Notes under the pieces: model-generated
Seen by the model: the letters and a program-made list of their open reading frames with translations, nothing else
Database searches by the model: none
Told to the model about the DNA's origin: nothing
Source: an uncultured Mogibacterium sp.
GTDB lineage: Bacteria; Bacillota; Clostridia; Peptostreptococcales; Anaerovoracaceae
Direction: 5' to 3'
DNA length: 64,000 nt
Assembly (NCBI RefSeq): GCF_938041965.1
Contig: NZ_CALISE010000020.1
Span: forward strand, 1-64,000
Translations under genes and position numbers: made by a program
In this document: piece after piece, positions 50,778-60,087 of the stretch
How positions within the stretch are numbered: the first letter of the stretch is position 1
Layout: every line of letters starts with the position of its first letter

Positions 50778-51497
50778 TTACCAATTTGTCGCTATATCTA
50801 TCTGCGTTGGATTACTTGTCGCAAAACCACCTGTATCGCATACGATACCAGTTCCAAGAGATGTTGGGACTAAAGAACCCTTAGGGTGCGTCTTGTAGCT
50901 AGCTGCAACCATTACGTAGTTACCTAGCATCTTAACTCCGTCAGCTCTAACCCAGTAGTCAGATGACGAATATCCAAACCTACCCATAGCTGATACAACT
51001 CTCGACATGTTGAGGTTGTAGTAGGTCTCCTTGCCAGAAGGACCGTTGTTAGTACCCTTGGACTTAGAGAGTACACTTCCAGAATAAGTGTATTTTATGG
51101 AAGTAGCTGTGCGACTTGACTCGCTGTTCTTTGCTTCCTCTTCAACTTTCTTCTTTGCCTTCTCATCCTCGACTGACTTTATCGTATTAGTTCCAGTTGA
51201 AACTAAAGGCGCTGAATAAGAAGTGGTAGTTGCATGAGTAGCAACAGTGTCAGCTACTGAATCTGTCATAGTTGGGACAGACACATTAGCTGCGTCAACA
51301 GCAACTTCAATCTCAGTGCAGTCTGGAATGTCGGATTCCTGCTTGTGCTGAGCAGTTATCTTTGCGGGGATGCCTGTACGAGCTGAATCGGATTGAGTAG
51401 CAGCAGCGACGTACTTGCTCGTAGATACTACGAAGATGAGTAGTAGACATACGAGAGACACGAGGTGCGCTATCGATCTAATCTTTGCGTAATTCAT
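50778..51497 (-). CDS. secreted 3D-like (double-psi beta-barrel) cell-wall protein
   Basis: A 239-residue exported protein. A signal or anchor helix lies at about 8-32. A Thr/Ser/Lys-rich linker follows, with a short charged coiled-coil stretch (DEKAKKKVEEEAKN). The C-terminal domain from about 160 ends with GSLVPTSLGTGIVCDTGG and NPTQIDIATNW. The Asp of VCDTGG and the final Asp fit the pattern of 3D-domain or MltA-like barrels that act on or bind peptidoglycan, although the full three-Asp motif is not seen. AAGGAGA precedes the start on the minus strand. Confidence 0.7.
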   Translation of the reverse strand: MNYAKIRSIAHLVSLVCLLLIFVVSTSKYVAAATQSDSARTGIPAKITAQHKQESDIPDCTEIEVAVDAANVSVPTMTDSVADTVATHATTTSYSAPLVSTGTNTIKSVEDEKAKKKVEEEAKNSESSRTATSIKYTYSGSVLSKSKGTNNGPSGKETYYNLNMSRVVSAMGRFGYSSSDYWVRADGVKMLGNYVMVAASYKTHPKGSLVPTSLGTGIVCDTGGFATSNPTQIDIATNW

Positions 51498-51533
51498 ACT
51501 GTCTCCTTACGTTCGGAATAACTTATGTTGCCT

Positions 51534-51542
51534 ATTGTACCA
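51534..51542 (-). promoter_or_regulatory. extended -10 promoter for 3D-like gene
   Basis: On the minus strand TG-G-TACAAT lies about 35 bp before the start. No consensus -35 is visible. Confidence 0.5.
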
Positions 51543-51702
51543 AATAAATACATGAAAAATCTAAAGGCTATGTGAAAATTGCGACACGGTGATTATATAA
51601 AATCAAACATATTGCTATGCAGATTACCAAGCAAAAGGGAATGCCTTGCGCCTAGTATGTGCTGTGCAGCATGACGATTTGCTTAATTTAAAATCGAATA
51701 TA

Positions 51703-51711
51703 TGGTATGAT
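51703..51711 (+). promoter_or_regulatory. extended -10 promoter for acyl-CoA synthetase gene
   Basis: TG-G-TATGAT lies 40 bp before the start codon. It shares the 250-bp divergent intergenic space with the minus-strand promoter at 51534; no -35 is clear. Confidence 0.5.
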
Positions 51712-51750
51712 TAACGTTAACTAAATGTAATTTTGTGTGGAGAGCATGCT

Positions 51751-53616
51751 ATGAATGATATGAGAAGCACGATTAATAGTGAGGATATAGCTAACCCATT
51801 TGGAGCTAACTCGTTTATCGAGAAGAAAGGCTCGGATTGTGGGCGTTATTGGTACAAGGACATTCGAGAGATTACGACGCTCAAGGATCTTCTTGCTGGA
51901 AGCATTGAGAAGTACAGTGAGAGGCCTGCATTTTGGGTAAAAGAAAGACGTGGCGGAGAATACATCCCTGTCTCTTACGAGGTTCTAGGCCATGATGTCG
52001 AAGCCATTGGCACTATGCTGCTCGAGCTAGTAGATGATGAGCGACGCGTTGCAATCATCGGCGAGGGGAGCTATGAGTGGATTGCCTCCTATCTTGCGGT
52101 TATGAACGCCGGGCTTATTGTGGTTCCAATCGACAAAGAACTCGGTGGAGAAGAGATAAAGAACATCCTCGATGCGTCAAACTGCCATACGGTCATCTGT
52201 TCATCTGAATGTGCCCCTAAGCTTTCTAATATCATAACAATTACAGATCTTATAATCACAGAATTTTACGGCGACAGAATATCGCTAGATGATGAACCAA
52301 AGTCACTACTTAAGGATGTGACCGAATTCGAGCGGACTGGCAGGAAGGTTTATCTATGGAGAGCGTTGATAGTTGAGGGAGAGGATAAGCTTGCAAGGGG
52401 AGATACTTCTTTTGTAGATGCTGAAATAGATCCCGACGAAATGGCTGTAATTCTCTTCACTTCAGGGACTACAGGTACTCCTAAGGGCGTTATGCTAACT
52501 CATCGCAATATCACGGTAAATATCATGGATGTGTGCCGCGTGGCGAATATCCATCCGTGGGACAAGACACTTTCAATACTGCCGATTCACCACACTTACG
52601 AATGCACGCTCGGAATGTTGCTCGTGCTATATCGCGGGGCAAGCACGGCATTTTGCGAGGGCATGAAATATATCGTCAAAAATATGCACGAAGCTGAAAA
52701 TACAGTTGTCATCGTAGTGCCGAGGGTTCTCGAGATGATTCACGGCCGAATCATGAAGACAATTAAGAAGTCGGGAAAGGAAAAGACGTTCAGAAGAGCA
52801 CTGAAGGCTAGTCGCAGCGCTCGAAAATTTGGCTTAAATGTGAGCAGAACTCTTTTTAAACAGATTATAAATGAACTCGGTGGCAAGCTTAGGCTCGTAA
52901 TCACAGGAGCTGCTGCGCTGGCGCCAGATATTTGCAGGGACTTTGAAGACTTTGGGATTATTGTGCTTCAGGGGTATGGCATGACCGAATGCACACCGCT
53001 GATTACAGGCACACCTCAGAGTGCTTCTAGAACGAGGTATGATAAATCTGGATCTGTTGGAGTGCCAGTGGAGACTGGAACAGTACGAATCATCAATCCA
53101 GATGAAAATGGCGTTGGAGAGATATTATTTAAAGGTCCAAATGTCATGCTCGGCTACTATAACCTCCCCGAGGCAACTGAGGAAGTGCTTGAGGATGGCT
53201 GGCTTAGAACTGGCGATATCGGATACTTCGATGCTGATGGCTGGCTGTTTCTGACTGGCCGCGCTAAGAATGTAATCGTAACGAATGCTGGAGAGAACAT
53301 CTATCCTGAGGAAATTGAGGACTATATCAACAGACATCCGTACATATCCGATTCGATGGTATTCGCATCAGGCGAATCAGAGGATGTAGTTGCAGTACAG
53401 ATTCTTCCAGATAAAGACGAGATAAAGGATGAACTCGGAAGTGTTCCGTCAGACGATGAGCTTGAAACGCTCATAAAAGGAGTTGTCACGGAGCTCAATA
53501 TGGGGCTCGCTCCGTTCAAGCGAATCCGTGAGGTTTACGTCCGCAAAGAAGATTTCGTGAGGACGACTACGCGCAAGATAAAACGACAGGATAATAAGCT
53601 GGAGGATTTGAAGTAG
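51751..53616 (+). CDS. long-chain acyl-CoA synthetase (AMP-forming)
   Basis: ANL-superfamily ligase of 621 residues that activates a fatty acid with ATP and CoA. Motifs are the P-loop ILFTSGTTGTPKGVMLTHRN (about 233-252), the acid-binding region LQGYGMTECTP and the hinge segment GWLRTGDIGYFDADGW. TGRAKNVIVTNAGENIYPEEIE follows, and the catalytic lysine region is in RTTTRKIKRQ. The sequence resembles FadD/LACS-type enzymes with TLSILPIHHTYE. ATG 51751 is chosen as start with GGAGAG six bases upstream; TTG 51733 precedes that site. It stands alone, without beta-oxidation genes, so incorporation of exogenous fatty acids is as likely as degradation. Confidence 0.9.
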   Translation: MNDMRSTINSEDIANPFGANSFIEKKGSDCGRYWYKDIREITTLKDLLAGSIEKYSERPAFWVKERRGGEYIPVSYEVLGHDVEAIGTMLLELVDDERRVAIIGEGSYEWIASYLAVMNAGLIVVPIDKELGGEEIKNILDASNCHTVICSSECAPKLSNIITITDLIITEFYGDRISLDDEPKSLLKDVTEFERTGRKVYLWRALIVEGEDKLARGDTSFVDAEIDPDEMAVILFTSGTTGTPKGVMLTHRNITVNIMDVCRVANIHPWDKTLSILPIHHTYECTLGMLLVLYRGASTAFCEGMKYIVKNMHEAENTVVIVVPRVLEMIHGRIMKTIKKSGKEKTFRRALKASRSARKFGLNVSRTLFKQIINELGGKLRLVITGAAALAPDICRDFEDFGIIVLQGYGMTECTPLITGTPQSASRTRYDKSGSVGVPVETGTVRIINPDENGVGEILFKGPNVMLGYYNLPEATEEVLEDGWLRTGDIGYFDADGWLFLTGRAKNVIVTNAGENIYPEEIEDYINRHPYISDSMVFASGESEDVVAVQILPDKDEIKDELGSVPSDDELETLIKGVVTELNMGLAPFKRIREVYVRKEDFVRTTTRKIKRQDNKLEDLK

Positions 53617-53651
53617 GGAGGATTTAGGGGATCTTTCTAAAATAATCATAC

Positions 53652-53689
53652 AAAATTCCTTTTTTAGAGAATACTAAAAAAGGAATTTT
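53652..53689 (+). terminator. A/T-rich hairpin terminator after acyl-CoA synthetase gene
   Basis: A perfect 16-bp stem (53652-53667 with 53674-53689) has a six-base loop. The tail is TTTT within the stem end, so termination efficiency is uncertain but the fold is strong. Confidence 0.7.
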
Positions 53690-53732
53690 AAATTGTGAAA
53701 ATTATATGCTATCAAATATGACTATACAAAAT

Positions 53733-53762
53733 AAAAGCGCAACCCTATCGAGTTGCGCTTTT
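53733..53762. terminator. terminator of tRNA-Lys, symmetric
   Basis: GCGCAAC (53737-53743) pairs with GTTGCGC (53752-53758), extended by AAAA/TTTT. It lies directly after the 3' end of the minus-strand tRNA and has T-runs on both strands. Confidence 0.85.
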
Positions 53763-53838
53763 TGGTGCGTGATCAGGGGTTCGAACCCTGGACACCCTGA
53801 TTAAGAGTCAGGTGCTCTGCCAGCTGAGCTAATCACAC
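53763..53838 (-). tRNA. tRNA-Lys (anticodon CTT)
   Basis: A 76-nt cloverleaf on the minus strand with encoded CCA end. The acceptor stem GTGTGAT pairs with ATCACGC (one G-U), the D-arm has GCTCAGCTGGCAGAGC, the anticodon arm CCTGA-CTCTTAA-TCAGG gives anticodon CTT for codon AAG, and the T-arm has GGTTCGAACC. It is a single tRNA gene with a terminator right behind it. Confidence 0.95.
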
Positions 53839-54092
53839 ATATTTAGTTGTTTGCTTAACAGCTTATACAGTCTAGCATTGATTTACAAGGCAGTCAAGAA
53901 AAAGTTTGAAAAAAATCGAATTAAATTTAAGCGTTTGCTAAGTATACATTCAATTGTGGTAAGTGATGCACCTAATCCATTCCGTATGCCTTTATATTAT
54001 TGTCTTACACAAATGTATTTATAAAATACGTTTAAAATACGTTAAAAACATTTCAATTCATCACAATAACTAAACCTTAGCAAAATCAATCA

Positions 54093-54101
54093 TGATACAA
54101 T
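54093..54101 (+). promoter_or_regulatory. extended -10 element before candidate RNA
   Basis: TG-A-TACAAT is placed so that transcription would begin at about 54108, just before the first strand of the predicted fold. The -35 region is not consensus. Confidence 0.4.
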
Positions 54102-54107
54102 AAAAAA

Positions 54108-54208
54108 GAAGCAGCGCGATTTAAAACAGGTGCAGGAAATGTAATATTTCCACAATAAATAGGAACACGGGTGGGACTAATTCCTATCCATTGATATTGC
54201 GCGTGCCT
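54108..54208 (+). ncRNA. candidate structured RNA, family unknown
   Basis: The outer stem is GCA-CGCG (54111-54118) with CGCG-TGC (54200-54206) with a bulged G. It encloses hairpin GGAAAT/ATTTCC (54135-54151) and hairpin ATAGGAA/TTCCTAT (54159-54187, 15-nt loop). No terminator follows, so it could also be a leader element. It matches no RNA family that I can name. Confidence 0.35.
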
Positions 54209-54319
54209 CTTGACGGATAATGTTATCACAAAAAAGTGGAAAAGATAGCACAAAATGACAATATTTTTGTATAAAATTATGCATTTGTTGCGCGAATTCC
54301 ACTAATTGCAAGCGAAATC

Positions 54320-54348
54320 TTGCTATTAACTTATCCTTGTTGTATAAT
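54320..54348 (+). promoter_or_regulatory. promoter of zinc-ribbon membrane protein gene
   Basis: TTGCTA (54320-54325) and TATAAT (54343-54348) are 17 bp apart, with the -10 perfect. The start codon is 86 bp downstream. Confidence 0.7.
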
Positions 54349-54434
54349 TTCCAATGAATCTTTATAGAAGATTGACAACCAGCACAAAAGCGAGTTCCTC
54401 GCTCGAGTGATTTAAGTGGATTTGGGAGGTAACA

Positions 54435-56996
54435 ATGTTCTGTAGCAATTGTGGCAACGAAGTAGCAGAAGGCGCTAAGTTTTGCAGTGTATGTGGTGCA
54501 AGATTGAGCCTTGATGCAGAACCGTCAGTACACGAACATACAGCGTTTAGTTCGTCGAATAGAGAAGGAAATATGATGGACAAGAGAGAATCTTCTACGA
54601 AGTTCGACTTTAATTTCGGTTCTGAGGATCTAGAGATTAAGGAGCCTAAGAAGAAAACAAGCTCGGTTTCTTTCGATTGGAGCTCTGTAATTGAAGAGAG
54701 CCATAAGAAACCTACTAAGAAAATCAGATCTCCTTGGGAGACAACTGGGATTGACGACGAAGAGGCTGAAGCTGTTACACAGTCGTTCAGTTCGGTTAAT
54801 AATGATTGGGATAGACACAAGACTGCTGAGCCTGCACATAAGGCTGAGGAGCCTGATTCCCTCGAGGAAATTCTAAAGCGTGATTCCGTAGCTGTTCCGG
54901 CATCTGGTCACGGACGCACTATGAACTTCATAGAGGTCATGAAGCAGGAAAAAGAAGAGCGAGAGAAGGCTGCGAAGGAAGCTGAAGAAGCATCCGTTTC
55001 GGCTGACTACGATTTTAGTGAGTCCATTCTTCCTAATGAAGAAAGGGAGCATACTCAGGGATACACAGAACTCAAGGATGACATCGTCGCTGAACTGGAG
55101 AAGCAGGCAAGCGAGATGGATGAAAAGGAAGTTTCGCATAGATTAGATGCAGCTTCTGCGGATTTTGATGAGTATCTTAATGCTCGCCGCAAGTCGCACG
55201 AGGAAGTGTTCCAGGCAGAACCACCACATAACTTCGTTGATGATATGGTTCATGTATCCGCAGCTGATACTAGGGACGAGTTTAAGCTTCCAGAAGATGA
55301 ATTTGAGACAGAGCTTTCTGCATTTATCGGTAACCATGAGGACGCTGATAAGGAAGATGATCATGCAGATAAATCAGACGATGATTTGTTTAATTTCGAC
55401 GTTGATATTGAAGATACAGATGAGGACGAGGAGACTGTAAGCCAGTATCTTGACTATGTGAAGCCAAGTAGGGTTTCGCGTGCGCAGGAGCGTGCTGAAG
55501 CTGAGGAATTTGACCTCGATGATGATGACGATGATGAGCCAGAGACATTCTCGTATGACGAGCTTACAGAAGATAATAAAGAGCCAGAGACGGACTACGA
55601 TCTCGAACCTGAAACTGAATCTACAGAAGAAGTAGATGATTTCGCATTCGGCGAAGATGACATAGATGTTCCTTATGAGGAGCCTGTCAATTACTCTGAG
55701 CTATATATGGATGAAGAGACAGAAAAGCCTGAGAAGCCGGTGGCATCAGATACCGCTGAGGTAGTTGATTCGCATAAAGGCAGTGAGGAACCGGTTACAG
55801 AAGCAACCACAGAAGCTTCGGAAACACCTGCTGATTCAAAGGCGCCAGCAGCTACAGAGGTTGCTGCGGAGCCAGTTTCAGAACCAGCTACAGGAACAGC
55901 TTCAAAGCCATCACTGGCAGAGCCAGTAGCCGTAGCACCAGAAACCGTAGAGGCAAGTTCGGCACCCGCTGAAAAGGTAGATGATGCTGAATTGGCTGCT
56001 GCAAAGGCTATAGAAAATGAAATTGCAAATCTACAGAAGCGTCTAGAAGAGCTTCTCGGCAAAGATACTTCTGATACAGTTGAATTGCCAGCAAGAGACG
56101 TTGTTTCGGCCGAAGAGCTAGTACAGGAGCCTGTGCAGGAGAAGGCTGAGGCGAAAACTGAAGCAACTGCCACAAAGACGGGTGCTCGCTCTGATTTAAC
56201 CAACTTAGAGGCAGAATTGGCTGCTTTAGGATTCGATACAATTGACGATGAGCCAGATGAAGAGGCTGATATGCTTTTCTCTGCAGAAGATGTGGCAGAT
56301 GCTAACGCTTCAGCAGTGGAAGAGGGTAATGAGGATTTAAATCAGGAAGAGGTTATGTCGATTGATGACCTCCAGAAGGATCTCTTTGGCACGGACGTTG
56401 ATGATGCAGGAATGGAAGCAACTCGCAAGATAGATAAGTTCTATACTCTCTATCGTAAGAATGAAGAGTTCCAGCAGCTTCTAGATGAGGAGTATAAGAA
56501 ACTGCAGGAAGGCAGTGCCGACTATACGCTCATGGATGATGTGCTAGCTGATTATCAGGATGAGGAAGAGGCTGAGGAAACTCCAGTTGAAGCCCATCAT
56601 GAGACAGTCGAAGCTGCAGTTAAGGCTGAGTCGGCTAAGCTCGAAGCGGCAAAGAAGGATGCAGGATCAGAACTCAGTAATAGCGCTAATGTTACTGAAC
56701 CTATTACTGCTGCGACAACTCTAGTTAGTTCGCCAGCTCAGGCTGCAGTTAATACGGCAAGTAAGGCAAGCAGTGTAGCACCGTCTGTAGTCGACGATGA
56801 CGATGAAGAGTCGCGCAAAGGCGGAGTTCTAACGGTAATTGCGGTCATCGTAGCAATCTTGCTAGTTCTGTTATTGGTAGTGATACTGATACTTAACTTT
56901 GCTCCGGACAGCAGTGTTGCGCAGAGAATCAGCGAAGTGATTGGAAAGTTTACGAATTTCGCATCGCTGGGTGATAATTCTGAATTGCTACTATAA
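54435..56996 (+). CDS. large acidic zinc-ribbon protein with C-terminal membrane helix
   Basis: An 853-residue protein of unknown function. The N-terminus is a zinc ribbon (Cys3, Cys6, Cys17, Cys20 in MFCSNCGNEVAEGAKFCSVCG). Residues about 30 to 790 are mostly disordered and very acidic, rich in Glu, Asp, Ala, Ser and Thr, with an Ala/Pro/Glu/Thr tract at about 440-520 and several Lys-Glu helices. One strongly hydrophobic helix at about 797-822 lies near the C-terminus, followed by 30 residues. Such zinc-ribbon membrane proteins are common in Clostridia, but this length is unusual. GGGAGG precedes the ATG. The UPF0182 gene follows at 72 bp and is probably in the same unit. Confidence 0.8.
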   Translation: MFCSNCGNEVAEGAKFCSVCGARLSLDAEPSVHEHTAFSSSNREGNMMDKRESSTKFDFNFGSEDLEIKEPKKKTSSVSFDWSSVIEESHKKPTKKIRSPWETTGIDDEEAEAVTQSFSSVNNDWDRHKTAEPAHKAEEPDSLEEILKRDSVAVPASGHGRTMNFIEVMKQEKEEREKAAKEAEEASVSADYDFSESILPNEEREHTQGYTELKDDIVAELEKQASEMDEKEVSHRLDAASADFDEYLNARRKSHEEVFQAEPPHNFVDDMVHVSAADTRDEFKLPEDEFETELSAFIGNHEDADKEDDHADKSDDDLFNFDVDIEDTDEDEETVSQYLDYVKPSRVSRAQERAEAEEFDLDDDDDDEPETFSYDELTEDNKEPETDYDLEPETESTEEVDDFAFGEDDIDVPYEEPVNYSELYMDEETEKPEKPVASDTAEVVDSHKGSEEPVTEATTEASETPADSKAPAATEVAAEPVSEPATGTASKPSLAEPVAVAPETVEASSAPAEKVDDAELAAAKAIENEIANLQKRLEELLGKDTSDTVELPARDVVSAEELVQEPVQEKAEAKTEATATKTGARSDLTNLEAELAALGFDTIDDEPDEEADMLFSAEDVADANASAVEEGNEDLNQEEVMSIDDLQKDLFGTDVDDAGMEATRKIDKFYTLYRKNEEFQQLLDEEYKKLQEGSADYTLMDDVLADYQDEEEAEETPVEAHHETVEAAVKAESAKLEAAKKDAGSELSNSANVTEPITAATTLVSSPAQAAVNTASKASSVAPSVVDDDDEESRKGGVLTVIAVIVAILLVLLLVVILILNFAPDSSVAQRISEVIGKFTNFASLGDNSELLL

Positions 56997-57014
56997 GGGT
57001 GATTTATACGTATA

Positions 57015-57045
57015 TGCAGCGGCAGGCTTGATGGCTACCGCTGCA
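57015..57045 (+). other. intercistronic hairpin before UPF0182 gene
   Basis: TGCAGCGG (57015-57022) pairs perfectly with CCGCTGCA (57038-57045). A short T stretch follows only after some bases, so it may be a partial terminator or a processing site between the two genes. Confidence 0.45.
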
Positions 57046-57067
57046 TTATGTGGTTTTTGGAGAAATT

Positions 57068-60040
57068 ATGGCTAAGGATAAGAAAAAAGGAAAAGTTACA
57101 TACACATTTAATGGTGAAGGTAAGCGACGGAATGTCTTTGGAAAGCTACTTGTTATAGCAATTTTTGTGATAGTTATAGTCGGTAGAAGCGTCGGCTTCC
57201 TCACAGACTGGATGTGGTTTAGAGAACTTGGTTTTACCAGAGTATTTTGGACGCAGCTTGCAACAGAGCTAAAGCTCGGAGTTGTAATATTCTTGATTTC
57301 CGGTCTTTTGGTGCGAGTTTATCTAAACAGCCTTAGAAAGGGATATTTTAGTAAGATAGAATCGCACGAAATTCCGGATATGCACAAGCTAAACGTGTTA
57401 TCTTGGGTGATATCTGTGATTTTCGGAGTTGTGGCAGCGTTTGTATCGGCTACGAGCACGTGGCAATCATTTCTCATGTTTGCGAACTCCTCAAAGTTCG
57501 GACTAAAGGATCCGATTTTTGGACTAGATATTTCCTTCTATGTATTTAAGCTCGAGTTTTTAACTAAACTTAATTCAATTGCGATATTCGTGATTGTCGG
57601 AGTGGTTATCGTAACGTTAATTTACTATGCCGTTTTGCTTTCGGTAAGGAAACCAGATATTTTCGACAAGAAGGATGTCTTTGAAGATCTTGAAGCAGAT
57701 GATGCAGAGAAAGAGGCACAGGCAGGAGATGAAACTTCGGCAGATGATGAAGTTAGGAAAGGACGTCCCGATAATAGTATTCCGTTCGGCAAGAGAGATC
57801 CTGTAGATGATGTTGCGAGAGTCATAAAAGGATTTAGTGACAAAGCAAAGGAACAAGCTAAGAAGCGCAGAGAAAATAAACGCGAAATCAATAGATCAAA
57901 TGTGGACCATCTATTTAGCCTAGCATCTGGGAAGGCTATGATTTTGGGCGTTGTTTTCTACGTTATGCTAGGCATTCACTTCGTGCTAAAGCAGTTTACT
58001 CTCCTACATGCACATACTGGAACAGTATACGGTGCTGGATTTACAGATATTGCAATTACGCAAAAGGTATATCTTCTAGTCATGATTTTAGCTGTAGTCG
58101 GAGCGATTACCCTGGTAAGACACGTTCATAAGAAGGAATATCTTAAGCTCGCTAGAGTTCCGATGCTCATAATAGGAGTGCTTTTCCTCGGAACGATTCT
58201 TAAGGTTGGTGTTCAGAGCCTGATAGTTGCTCCAGATGAAATCAACAAAGAAAGTAAATACATCAAGAAAAACATCCAATATACGAATCATGCGTACGGC
58301 CTAGACAAGGTTAAGGTCGATTCTTTTGCAGCACAGAACAATCTGACAGCTGCAGATATAGCTAGTAACAAACCAACAATCAGTAACATCAGAATCAACG
58401 ACTATGAGCCTGTAAAGGACTACTACAATCAAACACAGAGTATTCGTCAGTACTACGATTTCAAGGATGTAGATGTAGATAGATATGATATAAATGGCTC
58501 TGAGACCCAGGTGTATCTATCGGCACGTGAGATTAACGAAGCCAAGATCAGTGATACATGGATTAACAAGCATTTGAAATACACTCATGGTTATGGAGTT
58601 GCGCTATCCAAGGTTAATTCCGTAACCGCAAGCGGACAACCGGATGTGCTCGTTAAGAATATTCCGCCTGAGTCAAATATTCCTGAAATAAAGATAAAGA
58701 GACCTGAGATTTATTTCGGTGAGCTCACGAACAACTATATTATCGTCAATGGGGATGAGCAGGAATTCGATTACCCAGATGGGAACAACAACAAGTATAC
58801 CAAGTACAAGGGCAAGGCAGGTATAAAGCTCGGAATTGTAAGCAGACTGCTGTTTTCAATCAGAGAGGGAAGCATGCAGATGCTCGTATCGAGAAATATC
58901 AACTCAGATTCGAGGATAATCATTAACAGAAATATCATCGAGAGGGTCAATAAGATTTTGCCGTACCTCGAGTATGAGAAGGACCCTTACATGACCATCG
59001 TGGATGGAAAGCTGTATTGGGTTATCGATGCGTATACGACTAGCAGCAACTATCCGTATTCTGAGCCTTATTCGGGTCAGATTGGGACGACGAACTATAT
59101 CAGAAACTCAATCAAGGTGGTTGTAGATGCTTATAATGGGGATGTAAATTACTACGCTGTAGATGATAAGGATCCGATTGCGAAGACGTATGCGAAGATA
59201 TATCCGACGCTGTTCAAGGGTAAGGATAAGATTCCGGCGGGATTAAAGAAGCATTTCAAGTATCCATCGACGCTCCTCAATATTCAGGCGGGTGCTTACA
59301 CCAAGTATCATATGAATGAAGTCAAGGTCTTCTATCAGAAGGAAGATCTCTGGGACATTGCAAATCAAATATACGGTACAAAAGAGAGACCGATGAGTTC
59401 GAGCTTCTTCATATTCAATCTGCCGGGAGAGAAGCGTGAAGAGTTTATAAATATGATTCCGTTCACTCCTAAGTCGAAGCAGAACATGACAGCCATCATG
59501 ATGGCGAGAAATGATGGGGACGAATACGGTAAGCTCGTGGTGTATAAGTTCCCTAAGAACAAGACGGTGTACGGACCAATGCAGGTTGAAGCGCAGATAG
59601 ATCAGAATTCTGAGATTGCCAAGGAGTTCTCGCTATGGAATTCATCAGGGACTACGTATAAACGTGGAGACATGTTTATAATTCCTGTAAATAATTCTAT
59701 AATGTACGTAGAGCCGGTATATCTCGAGGCTTCAAACCAAGCGATTCCTGAGGTTAAGAGGGTAATAGTCGCTTATGGGGACAAGATAGCATATGCATCT
59801 ACACTGGATGAGGCGCTTGAGAGTTTATTTGGAGACGGCGCAGGGAATTCGGGCAGTGTCAGCAGCAATTCTTCAGGAGGTTCCGGTGGGGATAGTGGCT
59901 CCAGTAACCAGAAAGAGCTGATTGGCAAGGCTAAGGAAGCGTATGATAATGCTGTTAAAGCCCAGAAGAATGGGGACTGGAAGGCTTATGGTGAGTACCT
60001 AGACGAGCTGTCTGGATATCTCGATCAGCTTGCTGGATAG
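57068..60040 (+). CDS. UPF0182 family large membrane protein
   Basis: A 990-residue protein of the UPF0182 family, found in Actinobacteria and Clostridia and of unknown function. About seven hydrophobic segments fill residues 20-390, interrupted by a charged cytosolic stretch at about 200-280. The remaining C-terminal part is a large, probably extracytoplasmic domain with the family segments YYNQTQSIRQYYDF, YGVALSKVNSV and YWVIDAYTTSSNYPYS. Close to the end is a Ser/Gly linker (about 935-955) and a final helical tail. ATG 57068 has GGAG five bases upstream; ATG 57050 precedes it. Confidence 0.9.
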   Translation: MAKDKKKGKVTYTFNGEGKRRNVFGKLLVIAIFVIVIVGRSVGFLTDWMWFRELGFTRVFWTQLATELKLGVVIFLISGLLVRVYLNSLRKGYFSKIESHEIPDMHKLNVLSWVISVIFGVVAAFVSATSTWQSFLMFANSSKFGLKDPIFGLDISFYVFKLEFLTKLNSIAIFVIVGVVIVTLIYYAVLLSVRKPDIFDKKDVFEDLEADDAEKEAQAGDETSADDEVRKGRPDNSIPFGKRDPVDDVARVIKGFSDKAKEQAKKRRENKREINRSNVDHLFSLASGKAMILGVVFYVMLGIHFVLKQFTLLHAHTGTVYGAGFTDIAITQKVYLLVMILAVVGAITLVRHVHKKEYLKLARVPMLIIGVLFLGTILKVGVQSLIVAPDEINKESKYIKKNIQYTNHAYGLDKVKVDSFAAQNNLTAADIASNKPTISNIRINDYEPVKDYYNQTQSIRQYYDFKDVDVDRYDINGSETQVYLSAREINEAKISDTWINKHLKYTHGYGVALSKVNSVTASGQPDVLVKNIPPESNIPEIKIKRPEIYFGELTNNYIIVNGDEQEFDYPDGNNNKYTKYKGKAGIKLGIVSRLLFSIREGSMQMLVSRNINSDSRIIINRNIIERVNKILPYLEYEKDPYMTIVDGKLYWVIDAYTTSSNYPYSEPYSGQIGTTNYIRNSIKVVVDAYNGDVNYYAVDDKDPIAKTYAKIYPTLFKGKDKIPAGLKKHFKYPSTLLNIQAGAYTKYHMNEVKVFYQKEDLWDIANQIYGTKERPMSSSFFIFNLPGEKREEFINMIPFTPKSKQNMTAIMMARNDGDEYGKLVVYKFPKNKTVYGPMQVEAQIDQNSEIAKEFSLWNSSGTTYKRGDMFIIPVNNSIMYVEPVYLEASNQAIPEVKRVIVAYGDKIAYASTLDEALESLFGDGAGNSGSVSSNSSGGSGGDSGSSNQKELIGKAKEAYDNAVKAQKNGDWKAYGEYLDELSGYLDQLAG

Positions 60041-60087
60041 GAAATTGAGCCTAAATTACTTTTTACTTTGCGAGATAAGGAGATATT

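Larger units (their letters stand above)
53839..54434. other. 596-bp intergenic stretch without a gene
   Basis: The stretch holds the upstream side of the tRNA gene, a candidate structured RNA (54108-54208) behind an extended -10 element, and a promoter (54320-54348) for the zinc-ribbon protein. The rest is A/T-rich and I recognise nothing else in it. Confidence 0.5.

Noticed and set aside
54169..54177. GGGTGGGAC resembling the start of the T-box motif
   Set aside because: The T-box core continues with CGCG and has a specifier stem, an antiterminator and a terminator before an amino-acid-related gene; none of these is present here.
55691..56203. 170-codon minus-strand frame inside the acidic zinc-ribbon gene
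   Set aside because: It arises from the Ala/Glu/Pro/Thr-rich codons on the other strand and has Ser/Ala low complexity only.
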